In this document: positions 1-9,249 of the stretch, in pieces | How the letters are laid out: the number at the start of each line of letters is the position of its first letter | Numbering within the stretch: position 1 is the stretch's first letter | DNA from: Botryococcus braunii | Lineage: Eukaryota > Chlorophyta > Trebouxiophyceae | Length of the DNA stretch: 64,000 bases | Direction of reading: 5' to 3' | Assembly (NCBI GenBank): GCA_002005505.1 | Contig: KV908352.1 | Location: 541,540 to 605,539, forward strand | Program-made: the position numbers and the translations under genes | The notes under the pieces: generated by a model | The model's input: the letters and a program-made list of their open reading frames with translations, nothing else | Database searches by the model: none | Told to the model about the DNA's origin: nothing

Positions 1-524
1 TCCAGCAGGTCATGGCCATTGTTTTTCAGGCAGCTCTTGAGATTTATCATTCGATTCACATACTGAGATATAGTTTCCTCTGTCTCATGCCTCTAGACAT
101 CTCCTTTAGCCAATCTGCATTGGCCTGAACATTGCCTCCTCCCGTGAAGTTCTTGCAAATATGGACATATGCATCATACGCAGAGGGTTTGCTAGACACT
201 TCTCCCAGCCAGTCTTCTGGGACTGATTCGTACAGCAAGAGCAAGGCAGCAGCATTATGGATAGTACCAGGCATGGCTTCCTGAACAGCAGGCAATGAGC
301 CTTTAGAATCATTCGCTGCAAGGAAAGCATTATTCCACACTTGGAAATTCTGACCTTTGGCCTGGAGTTTAACGTAAATTAACCTGGGTGGCGATGACCT
401 TGGGCAGGCTGTCTCCTTCTCCTCTGGATGTGCTGTGGGTACAGGGTTCTCTGGTAGGTGTAGATGTAGACTCTTCGCTGGCTGACTTCGATGCTTCAGA
501 GGTACTTGCACCCTCCTTCTTCAT
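1..524 (-). pseudogene. gag: Gag fragment of Copia element A
   Basis: This is the 5' part of a Ty1/copia Gag (particle shell protein) reading leftward off the window. Its ATG lies at about 524, and the N-terminus (MKKEGAS, then TPTREPCT) matches the Gag of element B at 6.3 kb. The capsid-like stretch with YESVPEDWLGE and DWLKEMSRGM is also shared with B and G. Two small deletions break the frame, one near 375-380 just after VIATQV and one near 85-90 just after SRGMRQ. The copy is therefore dead as it stands. The rest of gag-pol lies outside the window. Confidence 0.85.
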
Positions 525-538
525 TCTGATGGGATTGT

Positions 539-1062
539 TCAGTTGTCGCTCCTCTCTGACAGTCGGGAGTCTCCGTCTTCGTCCTCACTGTCTGTCTCCG
601 TGAGCCAATCTTCTTCGCAGTGATTATCGCTGTTGGTTGTCAGATACTCGAGGAAGTCGCCGTCTATGCAGGCTAGAGCAGACTCCACTGCTGCGTAGGC
701 AGCTTTCTCCGTCCAGTAGGCTTCCTGGGTAGGGCCGCCCGTCAGTTGCAAACACCTTTCGAATTTGGCTCTGGTTATAAACCCGGGCTCTCCGTTGATG
801 ATTGATAGCCCCCACGCTGTGACTTTGTAGGCTGGATAAACAGGAAATCGCTCCTGGAACCACCTCGGGGGTGTGAGTGCGCCTTGGCCGTGGTCCCGTA
901 GAAGTAGTCTTTCACGATGAACGCTCGCTCTTCAATTGTCCGTGGTCCTCTCTCTCCTCCAGCCTTTCTTCGCTCGTTATAAGATGGAGGGGGAGGTGGT
1001 GGTAGTCTGATGGGTATAGGCGTGCCCGTGCCCATTCGTCCAGTTTGTCTTGTTCGTCCCAT
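539..1062 (-). pseudogene. Pre-gag ORF1 of Copia element A (frameshifted)
   Basis: A relic of the extra ORF that sits between primer site and gag in this Copia family. It begins at about 1062 with GRTRQTGRMG, then a proline run and YNERRKAGGE, as in the intact B copy at 6325-6849. After about residue 70 the frame changes. The C-terminal half reads in another frame (539-751) and ends in the acidic TETDSEDEDGDS tail. Its function is unknown. Conservation of both ends despite the frameshift shows that an ancestor encoded the same protein as B. Confidence 0.75.
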
Positions 1063-1114
1063 CGTAGAGTACGCCTCTCGAGTCATACATCTTACATGCC
1101 CAGCACAAGAGTTC

Positions 1115-1128
1115 GTGGGCCCATAAGC
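1115..1128 (-). promoter_or_regulatory. Primer binding site of element A (tRNA-iMet anticodon loop type)
   Basis: The minus strand reads GCTTATGGGCCCAC directly beside the LTR. This is one mismatch from GGTTATGGGCCCAC, the complement of the plant-type initiator tRNA-Met anticodon stem-loop (GUGGGCCCAUAACC). The same site occurs beside several other LTRs in the window. Confidence 0.75.
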
Positions 1129-1853
1129 TGTAAAACTTATGAGCTTGGCGTTTCCTGTTTGACCCGGCACGAGGGTGTTTAGTCCGGCGGCACTTCTTGT
1201 TGTGTGTCGAGAAACAAGCAGTGACGTCTGTATGAGACGACTTGACTGGCAACAGTTAAGAGACAAACACCCGAAGTGCTTTTAAAGACCCAATCAAGTC
1301 TTACAATGCTTATTGTTCTCTCTCATCACTCAGTAATTCAAACTACTCCATCTACGTAACTACCGATAGTCTGTACTACCAGTGTCCGATGAGCTAAAAC
1401 ATTAGCACTCTCCTAATACACATTATCTAGACCTCTTCCTAATCCATTGTTCTTGTGGATTCAATGCTACAACATCGGTTTACCTGTATGACCCGGCACG
1501 AGGGTGTTTAGTCCGGCGGCACTCTTGTTGTGTGTCGAGAAACAAGCAGTGACGTCTGTGTGAGACGACTTGACTGGCAACACTTAAGAGACAAACACCC
1601 GAAGTGCTTTTAAAGTCCCAATCAAGTGACTCGCCCTTTCGTGCCAGCGACATATATCCTTCCTAGCAAACCGCGTCTGATTACCTCATTCTCTCGAAAC
1701 GAACGAAATTGGTCTAGATTGGTCCCGGCAGAACTACTAAGTTCTGCCACCCATTACTCATTCTAGGATTGTTCCCGCCACCTGATCAGAGCTGAACTGG
1801 CCACTATTACTCTCCTGAGGGAAAGGCACATGTCTCTCTTCTAAAACATAATA
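1129..1853 (-). repeat. 5' LTR of Copia element A
   Basis: This LTR of about 725 bp matches the LTRs at 6916-7637 (element B) and, on the other strand, 24951-25676 (element G). On the minus strand it should run from TGTTAT to TTTACA, but its first bases here are TATTATG, so the terminal TG has mutated. It contains the family's internal direct repeat (two copies of a block of about 140 bp, roughly 330 bp apart). At 1853 it cuts straight into the reverse transcriptase of element B, so A appears to have inserted into B. The other half of B would then lie left of the window. Confidence 0.85.
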
Positions 1854-2685
1854 AAATCAGCCCTTTATCCCTATCTCTCACTACTTGGCAGCCCAAAAAA
1901 TCTTTCACCTCTCCCAAATCATGAATGGTGAATTCTTGCTTGAGCAGCCCCTTCACTCTCTCAATCTCTCCCATGCCCTTTGAGACAATCAGCAAATCAT
2001 CTACATAAATGAACACAAATGACTTCCCTCCATCTGAAGAGCACTTCACATAGACACCTGCATCACTCTTGCAAACCTCATAGCCCATGGTATGAAGCTT
2101 CTCATTGAGAGTCTTATGCCAGGCTCTAGGTGCTTGCTTCAGACCATACAAGGCCTTCTTCAAGCGGCAGACAATATTGCCATCTCCATTCTCAAACCTA
2201 GGAGCTTGTGTTACATACACCTCTTCTTCTAATTCCCCATTTAGGAAGGCTGTCTTGACATCCACCTGGTGGATCTCATAACCCTCCTTGGCAGCCACTG
2301 CAAGGAGTGCCCTTCTCGATCCGTAACTGCTGGTTGGAGCAAATACTTCCATAACATCCACTCCAGGAATTTGCCTACATCCCTGAGCAACCAGCCTGGC
2401 CTTGAATCTGATTACATTACCGTGAGCATCCATTTTCACTGAAAATATCCAGTGAACTGGAATCACCTTATGTCCACGGGGTCTGGGAACATACTCCATC
2501 ACCTCATGAGCATCTAATGAATCCTGCTCCTCCTGCATAGCAGCCTTCCAGTATTCCCACTGAGGGGACTGCTGTGCTTCTCTCAAACTAGAGGGCACAC
2601 TAATCTTGCTAAAACGCACCCCAGTGTGCTTTCCCTTTTCTTCCTGCTTCTCATCAGTGCCACTCTCATTCTCTCCACGACTCAC
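1854..2685 (-). pseudogene. pol: Reverse transcriptase fragment of Copia element B
   Basis: Copia-type RT (RVT_2 family), which copies element RNA to DNA in the particle. Visible motifs in order are [71 protein letters not shown] and the catalytic YVDD. The domain ends near DFLGCQVVRDRDKG, about 20 residues beyond which normal Copia proteins run on into RNase H. Here the reading frame runs into the inserted LTR of element A (the last residues are LTR-encoded). Truncation by insertion is a direct reading of the junction. Confidence 0.9.
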
Positions 2686-3443
2686 TACTCTTCCACTGAC
2701 ATTCGCCGCACTGCAGACTGGTGCAGTTTGTGCTGTCTCTGGACTTCCTCTCTGATCTCTCTCCCTCTTCGACTAGCAGCGTGCCTTTTCAAGCTTACTG
2801 CTTCGCACACTCACATCATCCTCCCAGACACAGGTACCTCTTGGAAAGCTCTTATAATCAGGGGTCTCTGCACAGTGTCCAAGCTTCCAATTCACCTCCT
2901 CTGTCACACCCTGACATGTCTGATGAGCATCAGCCTCACCAGATCTCTCACAGACATGGTTGGCACAGTGACTTGTGAGAGTGCACTTCCCCTGTTGCAG
3001 ACGTGCCAGATTCTCTCTCTCTCTCTCTCTCTCTTTCGTCCTCCTGCCAAACATGAGCGCTGGGGCGCTGGCCCAGCCGCACTCTCGCAAACAAAGCCCT
3101 CAGACGTATGGCTGGCACCACATTGTTCCCTGTCTGGGGTCTGAGATGGGCAATTCACACTCTGCGCACAGCTCACATTGCTAACATTGCTCTCAGGCAC
3201 AGAACAGGTCCCACCCGGGCAACTCAGCTCACTTGGACCAGTGTCAGTCTGTTCAGAGACTGTCCCCCTCTCATCACTCACATGAATAGCAAGTCTCTCA
3301 TGATTCGGACCCATGTCCTGCACTTCCCCTGGTCCCTGTGACAAGCTGTCACGTTCAGTCAGCCCCTCTCGCTCACAGCTCTCTCCCTTTTCCTGTGCCA
3401 GCAGGGTTTCACGTGCAGTACTTCGTTTCTCGTATCGTTGTGA
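2686..3443 (-). pseudogene. pol: Integrase-RT linker region of Copia element B
   Basis: This low-conservation stretch lies between integrase and RT. It is recognisably the same as the linker of element G (22.6-23.2 kb): shared words include DERGTVSEQ, TGPSELS, NVSNVSCA and CVWEDDVSVRSS. The upstream part shares the frame of integrase, interrupted by a TAG near 3443. At a (GA)n run near 3010-3032, encoding an RERERE stretch, the frame changes by -1 into the RT frame. A further stop lies near 2770. Dinucleotide slippage is the simplest cause. Confidence 0.7.
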
Positions 3444-4802
3444 CTAAGTCTGTCCAGCCGGCGGCTGGTGTGCACTGTCCGGTGGTGTGTCTCGGAAGGA
3501 CTGCTGTGCTCGTTCCAGCACGAGCCGATGCGGTCCACAGTCCTGGCTCCCTCTAGCCATGTTGCGAAGTGTCCCCATTATCCCGGACCGGTCCAGGTTC
3601 AGCAGTTGCGACTCTTCGGAGGGTCCAGTTGAGCGTCCGCTGTTTGTCTCCTCTGGAGTGGAATTCCCCTGACGGGCAGGCTCGGTTGTAGCCTCGTCCG
3701 GGGGTTCTGGGAAGGCACTGTCAGGTCTGTTGCTGGAGCGGGGTGGGCTGACAGCTTCCTTCCTGATGCCTGCCTGGAGGGTGTCTGTGAGAGGCTCACG
3801 GGTCTGCAGTTGGAATTGGAGGTCTGCTTGGTACGAAAAATTCTGTGCTTGCCCAGGGATAGTGTTTACTCCCACTCGAGAGGCTCCCCGAATGTGTTCC
3901 ACAAATTCCACATCTCTGCTTTCTCTCCAGACTCCCCCTCCCAGGTAGATATGGAAAGCTTTGGACACTAGGGAGTAGCCAGTAAACATGCCAGGCACTG
4001 CCTTGGGTGCGAACACCCCCCTCTGATGGTCTGGAACATGGACAAAGGCCAAACATCCCCAAGTACGTAAGAGGGTGACATCCGGTTTATATCCCATAAA
4101 CGTTTCAAAAGGAGTGAGAGGCCTGCCTGTGCTGGGTCCCATATTCAAGAGGGTGCCTGCTATTTCAAAGGCTTCTTTCCACATGACAGGGCTTGCAGCA
4201 GCAAAATTGAGCAGGGTTCTGGTTCTCTCCTTCAAGGTCATGTTGGCTCGCTCTGCTATTCCATTCTGCTGCGGAGTGTATGGAGCAGACATCTCCAGCT
4301 TAGTGCCCTGAGAAGCACAAAACTCCTTGAATCTCGCATTAACAAATTCAGTGCCTCTGTCACACCGGATGCATTTTACAGTGACCCCTCTTTCTGTCTG
4401 CCAGAACATAATAAGGTCTCTGACAACGGCTCCAATGACATCCTTAGATTTCACTGGCAGGACAGCCTTCCATCCAGATGCCTCGTCTGCCACTGTCACC
4501 CAGAAACGTTCTCCTGTGATTGCAGCTGGAGAGATGGGACCCACAGTGTCAATATGAATTATGTCAAGAGGATTTGCTGCAGGTCTCGAACTTTCTCCAA
4601 AGGGTGGACGAGTGTGCTTCCCCTCGATACAAGCTTCACAATACTTTGGACAATTCTCACATGGTGACAGGGAAGTGTCAATGCCTGTGACCAGCTATTC
4701 ATTGCTCAGGCGCTGCATCCAGGGTTCTCCCGGGTGTCCCATTCTGCTATGCCACAGAAAGCGTCTGGCACAGTCATGCTTTAAGGTTTTCTTGGATTTA
4801 TT
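3444..4802 (-). pseudogene. pol: Integrase of Copia element B
   Basis: Integrase inserts element cDNA into the host genome. The GAG-pre-integrase zinc domain is at the start (LWHSRMGHPG, then CPKYCEACIEGKH). The catalytic core follows, with VTVADEASGW, RCDRGTEF and the PYTPQQNGIAER block carrying the expected D,D,E residues. The C-terminal GKGVWRESRDV-like region and a Pro/Ser-rich tail follow. The frame is continuous with Gag-protease but interrupted by two TAG stops, near 4802 (after ATAV) and near 4697 (SNE-stop-LVTG, where G reads SNEQLVTG). An otherwise good sequence with few stops suggests modest age. Confidence 0.85.
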
Positions 4803-6335
4803 CTACACTGCAGTTGCCACTAGGGATGGGTTTTGTGCTGAGGCAACAGGGAGGCAGTCATGTATGTAATAAAGTCCATTCTCTGCTCTGATGGGCATTC
4901 TCCATCCATTCGGACCAAGGACTGCTGTAAATGCACCCATGCTGTCTGTGGCAAAGCAGGCACCATCACGAAGAGCAGCAGAAACAGACAGGATGTTTGT
5001 CGTAGCAGAGGGAACGCACTGAACATGATGCAGCCACAGTGGGATGCACTGCTGGGTTAACAGACAGACTGATCCTGTAGCAATAATTCCTCCTATGGCA
5101 TCAGACGTGGCCAGCTGCAGAGGGATGGGAGCAGCATGCACTGTAGGAGCATGCAGTAGTGACAAGTTATTCTTAAGATGCACATACGCTCCACTGTCTA
5201 CAAGCCAAGACTGTTTGGATCTTCTCCCATTGCTTGGTTTCAGGACATTATAGGATACCACGTATGGCATACCTTCTGGTGGAGGAGAGGGTGGCCCAGG
5301 AGGTGGATGCAGCAGTGGGAAAACTCCAGCTGCAGGGAATGCATGCTGAACTGGAGGGGGCTGGAGTCCTCCAGGGAGCTGCCCTTGAGGCCACATACCA
5401 GCCAATTGCTGTACCGCTGCCACCACATTCGTCTGTGTCTCCGCGTCCCTCTGTCTCTTGCGGCAGTCTCGCCGGAAATGCCCCTTTTTGTGACAGTAAT
5501 TGCAAGTCCCACGTACCTCCACCCTGGCCTCTGTGTCCGCTGGTTGTCTGGTCTGAGTCACCACACATGCAGCTGGGGCAGGGACACCAGTAACTGGGGT
5601 TGGCTGTGCCATCATGACCACTGCAGGCTGGTCTTCATCATCATTGTAGCCCATTGCCTCAGCTGTGGTGGAGATGAGGTCTGCCAGTTGATCCAGTGGG
5701 TGAGCAACGGCTGTAGGTAGTAGCCCTGGCGAGTTGGCAGCTGCTGGCAGTCCCTGCACTATCTGTGTGGCCACATGTCCATCCAGTAGGTCATGTCCAT
5801 TGCGCTTCAGGCAGCCTTTCAGGTTGATTATCCGATTTACGTACTGGGAAATTGTTTCACCTTGCTTCATGCCGCGTGACATTTCTTTCAACCAATCAGC
5901 ATTGGCCTGGATATTATACCCACCCACAAACTTCTTGCAGAGATACACATATGCATCATAAGCTGACGGTTTACTGGACAACTCTCCCAGCCAGTCTTCT
6001 GGAACTGATTCATACAACAACAATAAGGCAGCAGCATTATGAGTGGTACCAGGCATGGCTTGCTGGATAGCAGGCAGTGAGCCTTTTGCATCATTTGCAG
6101 CAGTGAATGCATTGTCCCACACCACGAAGTTCTGACCCTTGCGCAGCAGTTTAATATGAACCTTGACTTGTGTTGCAATAACCTTGGGGAGGGTGTCTCC
6201 TTCTCCCTTTGAGGTGCTGGGAGTGCATGGTTCCCGGGTTGGAGTCGATGTAGATTCTTCATCAACTGACTTCTGTTCTTCACTGATGCTGGCGCCCTTC
6301 TTCTTCATGCTGTTCGGTTGCTGATCAGCTGTCAC
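4803..6335 (-). CDS. gag: Gag-protease ORF of Copia element B
   Basis: A 510-residue ORF. It holds a Gag capsid-like region (QNFVVWDNAF, YESVPEDWLGE, DWLKEMSRGMKQ), a CCHC zinc knuckle CNYCHKKGHFRRDC at about residues 277-290 for RNA binding, and an aspartic protease core at about residue 375 (SWLVDSGAYVHL). In G the equivalent protease motif is DSGASVH. The ATG at 6335 overlaps the stop of ORF1 by 11 bp, so ORF1 and gag are in different frames with overlapping ends. A second in-frame ATG (MKKKGAS) may be the real start, because it is the one shared with element A. The ORF stops at a TAG where the family normally continues into integrase. Confidence 0.85.
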   Translation of the reverse strand: MTADQQPNSMKKKGASISEEQKSVDEESTSTPTREPCTPSTSKGEGDTLPKVIATQVKVHIKLLRKGQNFVVWDNAFTAANDAKGSLPAIQQAMPGTTHNAAALLLLYESVPEDWLGELSSKPSAYDAYVYLCKKFVGGYNIQANADWLKEMSRGMKQGETISQYVNRIINLKGCLKRNGHDLLDGHVATQIVQGLPAAANSPGLLPTAVAHPLDQLADLISTTAEAMGYNDDEDQPAVVMMAQPTPVTGVPAPAACVVTQTRQPADTEARVEVRGTCNYCHKKGHFRRDCRKRQRDAETQTNVVAAVQQLAGMWPQGQLPGGLQPPPVQHAFPAAGVFPLLHPPPGPPSPPPEGMPYVVSYNVLKPSNGRRSKQSWLVDSGAYVHLKNNLSLLHAPTVHAAPIPLQLATSDAIGGIIATGSVCLLTQQCIPLWLHHVQCVPSATTNILSVSAALRDGACFATDSMGAFTAVLGPNGWRMPIRAENGLYYIHDCLPVASAQNPSLVATAV

Positions 6336-6849
6336 TGCGTTCTGATATCTTGGAGTCTCCGTCCTCGTCCTCGCTGTCTGACTCCGTAAGCCAATCTTCT
6401 AGGCTGTATCCCTTCTGGCTGCCCACAAGCGAGTCAAGAAAATCCTCGTCCAATGATGCTAGTGCAGACTCCACAGCTGAGTACGCTGCTCTCTCCGCCC
6501 AGAATTCCTCCTTGTCGGTGCCCCCAATCTGCTGTAGATATCGTTCAAACAGTGATCGTGTGTCAAAGCCTGGATCTCCGTTAATGAATGAGCACTCCCA
6601 CTCGGTGACTTTGTAGGCTGGGTATATGGGGAAACGCAGCTTGAACCACTGGGGAGGAGTAAGACTGCCCTGTCCGTATGCGCGGCTGACAAAATCCTTT
6701 ATGATGAAAGCTCGTTCTTCAGCCGTCCTTGGTCCTGTTTCACCACCAGCCTTTCTTCTTTCGTTATACGTAGGTGGTGGAGGTGGGGGCCGTCGCACAG
6801 GTCCTGCATAGCCAGTTGACATTCTTCCGGTCTTCCTCGTTCGCGCCAT
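6325..6849 (-). CDS. ORF1, extra pre-gag protein of the A/B Copia family
   Basis: An intact 174-residue ORF between primer site and gag, which standard Copia elements lack. It starts MARTRKTGRM, then a proline run, a conserved core (ERAFIIKDFVSRAYGQGS, GTDKEEFWAERAAYSAVES) and an acidic, serine-rich tail (ESDSEDEDGDS). The stop overlaps the gag ATG by 11 bp, a layout that allows reinitiation. Element A has a frameshifted copy. Element H (37274-37978) has a diverged ORF at the same place with similar spacing of FIK, PP, W-E, DP and KEDWE/KEEFW positions. No known domain was recognised; there is no zinc knuckle and no membrane segment. Structural or RNA-binding roles are open. Confidence 0.75.
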   Translation of the reverse strand: MARTRKTGRMSTGYAGPVRRPPPPPPTYNERRKAGGETGPRTAEERAFIIKDFVSRAYGQGSLTPPQWFKLRFPIYPAYKVTEWECSFINGDPGFDTRSLFERYLQQIGGTDKEEFWAERAAYSAVESALASLDEDFLDSLVGSQKGYSLEDWLTESDSEDEDGDSKISERSDS

Positions 6850-6901
6850 AGCTGATTAAGACAATCGAGTCATACATCTTACTTGCCCAGCTTACGAGTT
6901 C

Positions 6902-6915
6902 GTGGGCCCATAACC
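6902..6915 (-). promoter_or_regulatory. Primer binding site of element B
   Basis: The minus strand reads GGTTATGGGCCCAC immediately after the LTR end (GTTTACA). It is perfectly complementary to the plant-type initiator tRNA-Met anticodon loop segment GUGGGCCCAUAACC, implying priming by a tRNA fragment (half-tRNA mode). Confidence 0.85.
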
Positions 6916-7637
6916 TGTAAACTTATGAGCTTGGCGTATCCTGTATGACCCGGCACGAGGGTGTTTAGTCCGGCGGCACTCTTGTTGTGTGTTGAGAAAC
7001 AAGCAGTGACGACTGTGTGAGACGACTTGACTGGCAACAGTTAAGAGACAAACACCCGAAGTGCTTTTGTAGTCCCAATCAAGTCTTACAATGCTTATTG
7101 TTCTCTCTCATCACTCAGTAATTCAAACTACTCCATCTACGTAACTACCGATAGTCTGTATTACCAGTGTCCGATGAGCTAAAACATTAGCACTCCTTGA
7201 TACACATTATCTAGACCTCTTCATAATCCATTGTTCTTGTGGATTCAGAACTACAACATCAGTTTACCTGTATGACCCCGCACGAGGGTGTTTAGTCCGG
7301 CGGCACTCTTGTTGTGTGTTGAGAAACAAGCAGTGACGACTGTGTGAGACGACTTGACTGGCAACAGTTAAGAGACAAACACTCGATGTGCTTTTGTAGT
7401 CCCAATCAAGTGACTCGCCCTTTCGTGCCAGCGACATATATCCTTCCTAGCAAACCGTGTCTGATTACCTCATTCTCTCTAATCGAATGAAATTGGTCTA
7501 GATTGGTCCCGGCAGAACTTCTAGGTTCTGCCACCTATTACTCATTCTAGGATTGTTCCCGCCACCTGATCAGAGCTGATCTGGTTACTATTGCTCTCCT
7601 GAGGGAAAGGCACATGTCTCTCTTCTAAAATATAACA
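6916..7637 (-). repeat. 5' LTR of Copia element B
   Basis: A 722-bp LTR; on the minus strand it starts TGTTATATTTTAGAAG and ends GTTTACA. A block of about 140 bp (starting CTGTATGACC on the plus strand) is present at 6941 and again at 7268, separated by unique sequence. It is closely similar to the LTRs at 1129 and 24951. Transcription signals were not identified with confidence. Confidence 0.9.
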
Positions 7638-8616
7638 AGGCCAAAGGAGGAACTGGCGTGTCGCTTCCGCAACAGGACGGGACATTTCTGGAGGGAGTGC
7701 CTGGAACTGAAGAGGCTGTAAGCTCTACATGGCACAATGCAAGCTGCATGTGCGGGCCCAGCTGCGTGGTGGGGCCCTGGAGCTCCTCAGCAACAAGCCA
7801 GCTGGTGGGATGCTGGCCAATCCAGAGGAGGCCCTCCCGTGTCAACCTCACATGCTGCTGGATCTGTGTCCACTATCTTCCCATTCTTCCCAGGCTGGCA
7901 TCTCCCACCACCACCTCCTCCAGGTGCTGGTGAGCCTATGTTCGTTTCGTTGAATGTGCTTACCCCTCTATCTCATGGGGCTTGCAGTGCCTCGTGGCTG
8001 ATAGATAGTGGTGCATCGGTGCACGTTGTAAATGATCTGTCGTTACTACACAACCCAGTCATGCATGCCCAACCCCTCCCTCTTCACTTGGCCACTTCTG
8101 ACGCCAAAGGAGGGATAGTTGCAACTGGGTCTGTGTGTCTGGTCAATGCCAGACAAGAGGTGTTTTGGCTGCATAATGTGCAGTGTGTGCCCACTGCACA
8201 CACTAATCTGATTTCTGTCACAGGAGCCATTCAGGATGGAGCATCATTCCTCACTAACAGTGCAGGTGGGTACACGACCATGAAAGGCCCAGCAGGCTGG
8301 TCTGGTAAGATAGCCAGAGAGCGAGGGCTGTTTTTTTTAGAATGGGTGTATCCAGTCAAGAGCCAGCATGCTACGCAGCCCCAGTCCAGTCCTCATGCTG
8401 CCTCGTATCATGTTAGGAAAGGACACGTGTGTAAAAATAGACTGCTGTGGCATGCAAGGTTGGGTCATCCTGGTGTTACGAGTATGACAAGGTTGGACAA
8501 CGAAGATCTGGTAACTGGGATCCATGTGTCCCTTGCTCCATGCTCAGAGTGTCCTCCCCAGTGTGAGTCATGCATACAACGGAAGCATTCTCGCCCCCCC
8601 TTTCCAGCTTCATCTA
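7638..8616 (+). pseudogene. gag: Gag C-terminus and protease of element D
   Basis: It starts inside the zinc-knuckle region. The frame reads EELACRFRNRTGHFWREC, where C has EELTCHFCKAKGHFMTDC, so one zinc-binding cysteine is lost. A TAA follows near 7714. The open part then carries the aspartic protease motif WLIDSGASVHVVND (about 8000-8040) and the GAG-pre-integrase piece LWHARLGHPG. The frame enters the TRIM-like insertion after 8616. Confidence 0.85.
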
Positions 8617-8776
8617 TGTTGTGCCGGGGGATCGAACCCTCGACCGACTCGACCCAGAGTCGCGGCTCTAACCGATCGGCTAAAAGTACCAAGGTACTTG
8701 TACGAATAATCTCCCGCTTATGTATCCGAGCCGGACCGGGGACAAGAGATCCCGATCCGCTCCGCTCCGCACTACA
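8617..8776 (-). repeat. 3' terminal repeat of the TRIM-like element
   Basis: This 160-bp repeat is the partner of 9071-9244. It carries the same tRNA-like boxes: B-box complement at 8629-8638 and A-box complement at 8672-8682. It is shorter than its partner by about 14 bp at a GGTAC-containing short duplication, so the two copies have diverged slightly. Confidence 0.85.
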
Positions 8777-9070
8777 TCTCCCCCCACCTAAGAACCGAGC
8801 GTCCTCGCTCGTACTTCATTCTTAGGTCCACCTACAGCAGCCCGCCTGGCCGCCCGGGAAAGAGATATACCGCGCATACGTCCCGCGATTATCGCCACCG
8901 ATCACCGAATCCCCCCTTCGCACCGTGCCTGATCACGTGGCCACTCCCGTGGGGCCTCGAACACGTGCACCAAGCACCTACGAACGTTATGGGCTCATCT
9001 CATACTCGCGCTCATACCCGAGGCGATTTACCATGAAAAATGGCCCATCAACCAGATCGCCGATACCATA

Positions 9071-9244
9071 TGTTGTGCCGGGGGATCGAACCCTCGACCG
9101 ACTCGACCCAGAGTCGCGGCTCTAACCGATCGGCTAAAAGTACCAAGGTAGTACCTTGAAGGTACTTGTACGAATAATCTCCCGCTTATGTATCCGAGCC
9201 GGACCGGGGACAAGAGATCCCGATCCGCTCCGCTCCGCACTACA
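9071..9244 (-). repeat. 5' terminal repeat of the TRIM-like element
   Basis: A 174-bp terminal repeat; on the minus strand it runs TGTAGTGCGG to GGCACAACA. The tRNA-like module occupies its last 80 bp or so, next to the primer site. TSD ATCTA follows at 9245. Confidence 0.85.
9073..9146 (-). promoter_or_regulatory. tRNA-like pol III promoter module inside the TRIM repeat
   Basis: On the minus strand an A-box-like TAGCCGATCGG (9126-9136, one mismatch to the consensus) is followed 33 nt later by a full-consensus B box GGTTCGATCC (9083-9092). The spacing is typical of tRNA genes. A possible anticodon stem (CGACT/AGTCG) lies between them. Acceptor and T stems pair poorly, so this is a tRNA-derived sequence and not a functional tRNA gene. 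The same module is in the other repeat (8629-8682). Pol III use is inferred. Confidence 0.65.
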
Positions 9245-9249
9245 ATCTA

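Larger units (their letters stand above)
1854..7637 (-). mobile_element. Copia element B (5' LTR to mid-RT, 3' end missing)
   Basis: A Ty1/copia LTR retrotransposon reading right to left: 5' LTR (6916-7637), tRNA-iMet-type primer site, ORF1, Gag with zinc knuckle, protease, integrase, linker and RT. It stops inside RT, just after DFLGCQVVRDRDKG, where the LTR of element A begins. RNase H and the 3' LTR are not in the window. The right LTR end abuts broken Gag of element D at 7638. TSDs cannot be checked because the partner ends are off-window. In-frame stops and a frameshift mark it as non-functional. Confidence 0.9.
8617..9244 (-). mobile_element. TRIM-like element with tRNA-bearing terminal repeats
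   Basis: A 628-bp insertion splits the integrase region of element D. It has terminal direct repeats of 160 bp (8617-8776) and 174 bp (9071-9244), both TG...CA bounded, and a perfect 5-bp TSD, ATCTA, at 8612-8616 and 9245-9249. On the minus strand a primer-site candidate TGGTATCG (9061-9068) lies two bases after the 5' repeat. A purine tract (AGGTGGGGGGAGA, 8777-8789) immediately precedes the 3' repeat. These are the hallmarks of a terminal-repeat retrotransposon in miniature. No protein is encoded in the interior of about 290 bp. The terminal repeats carry tRNA-like A and B boxes. Confidence 0.85.
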
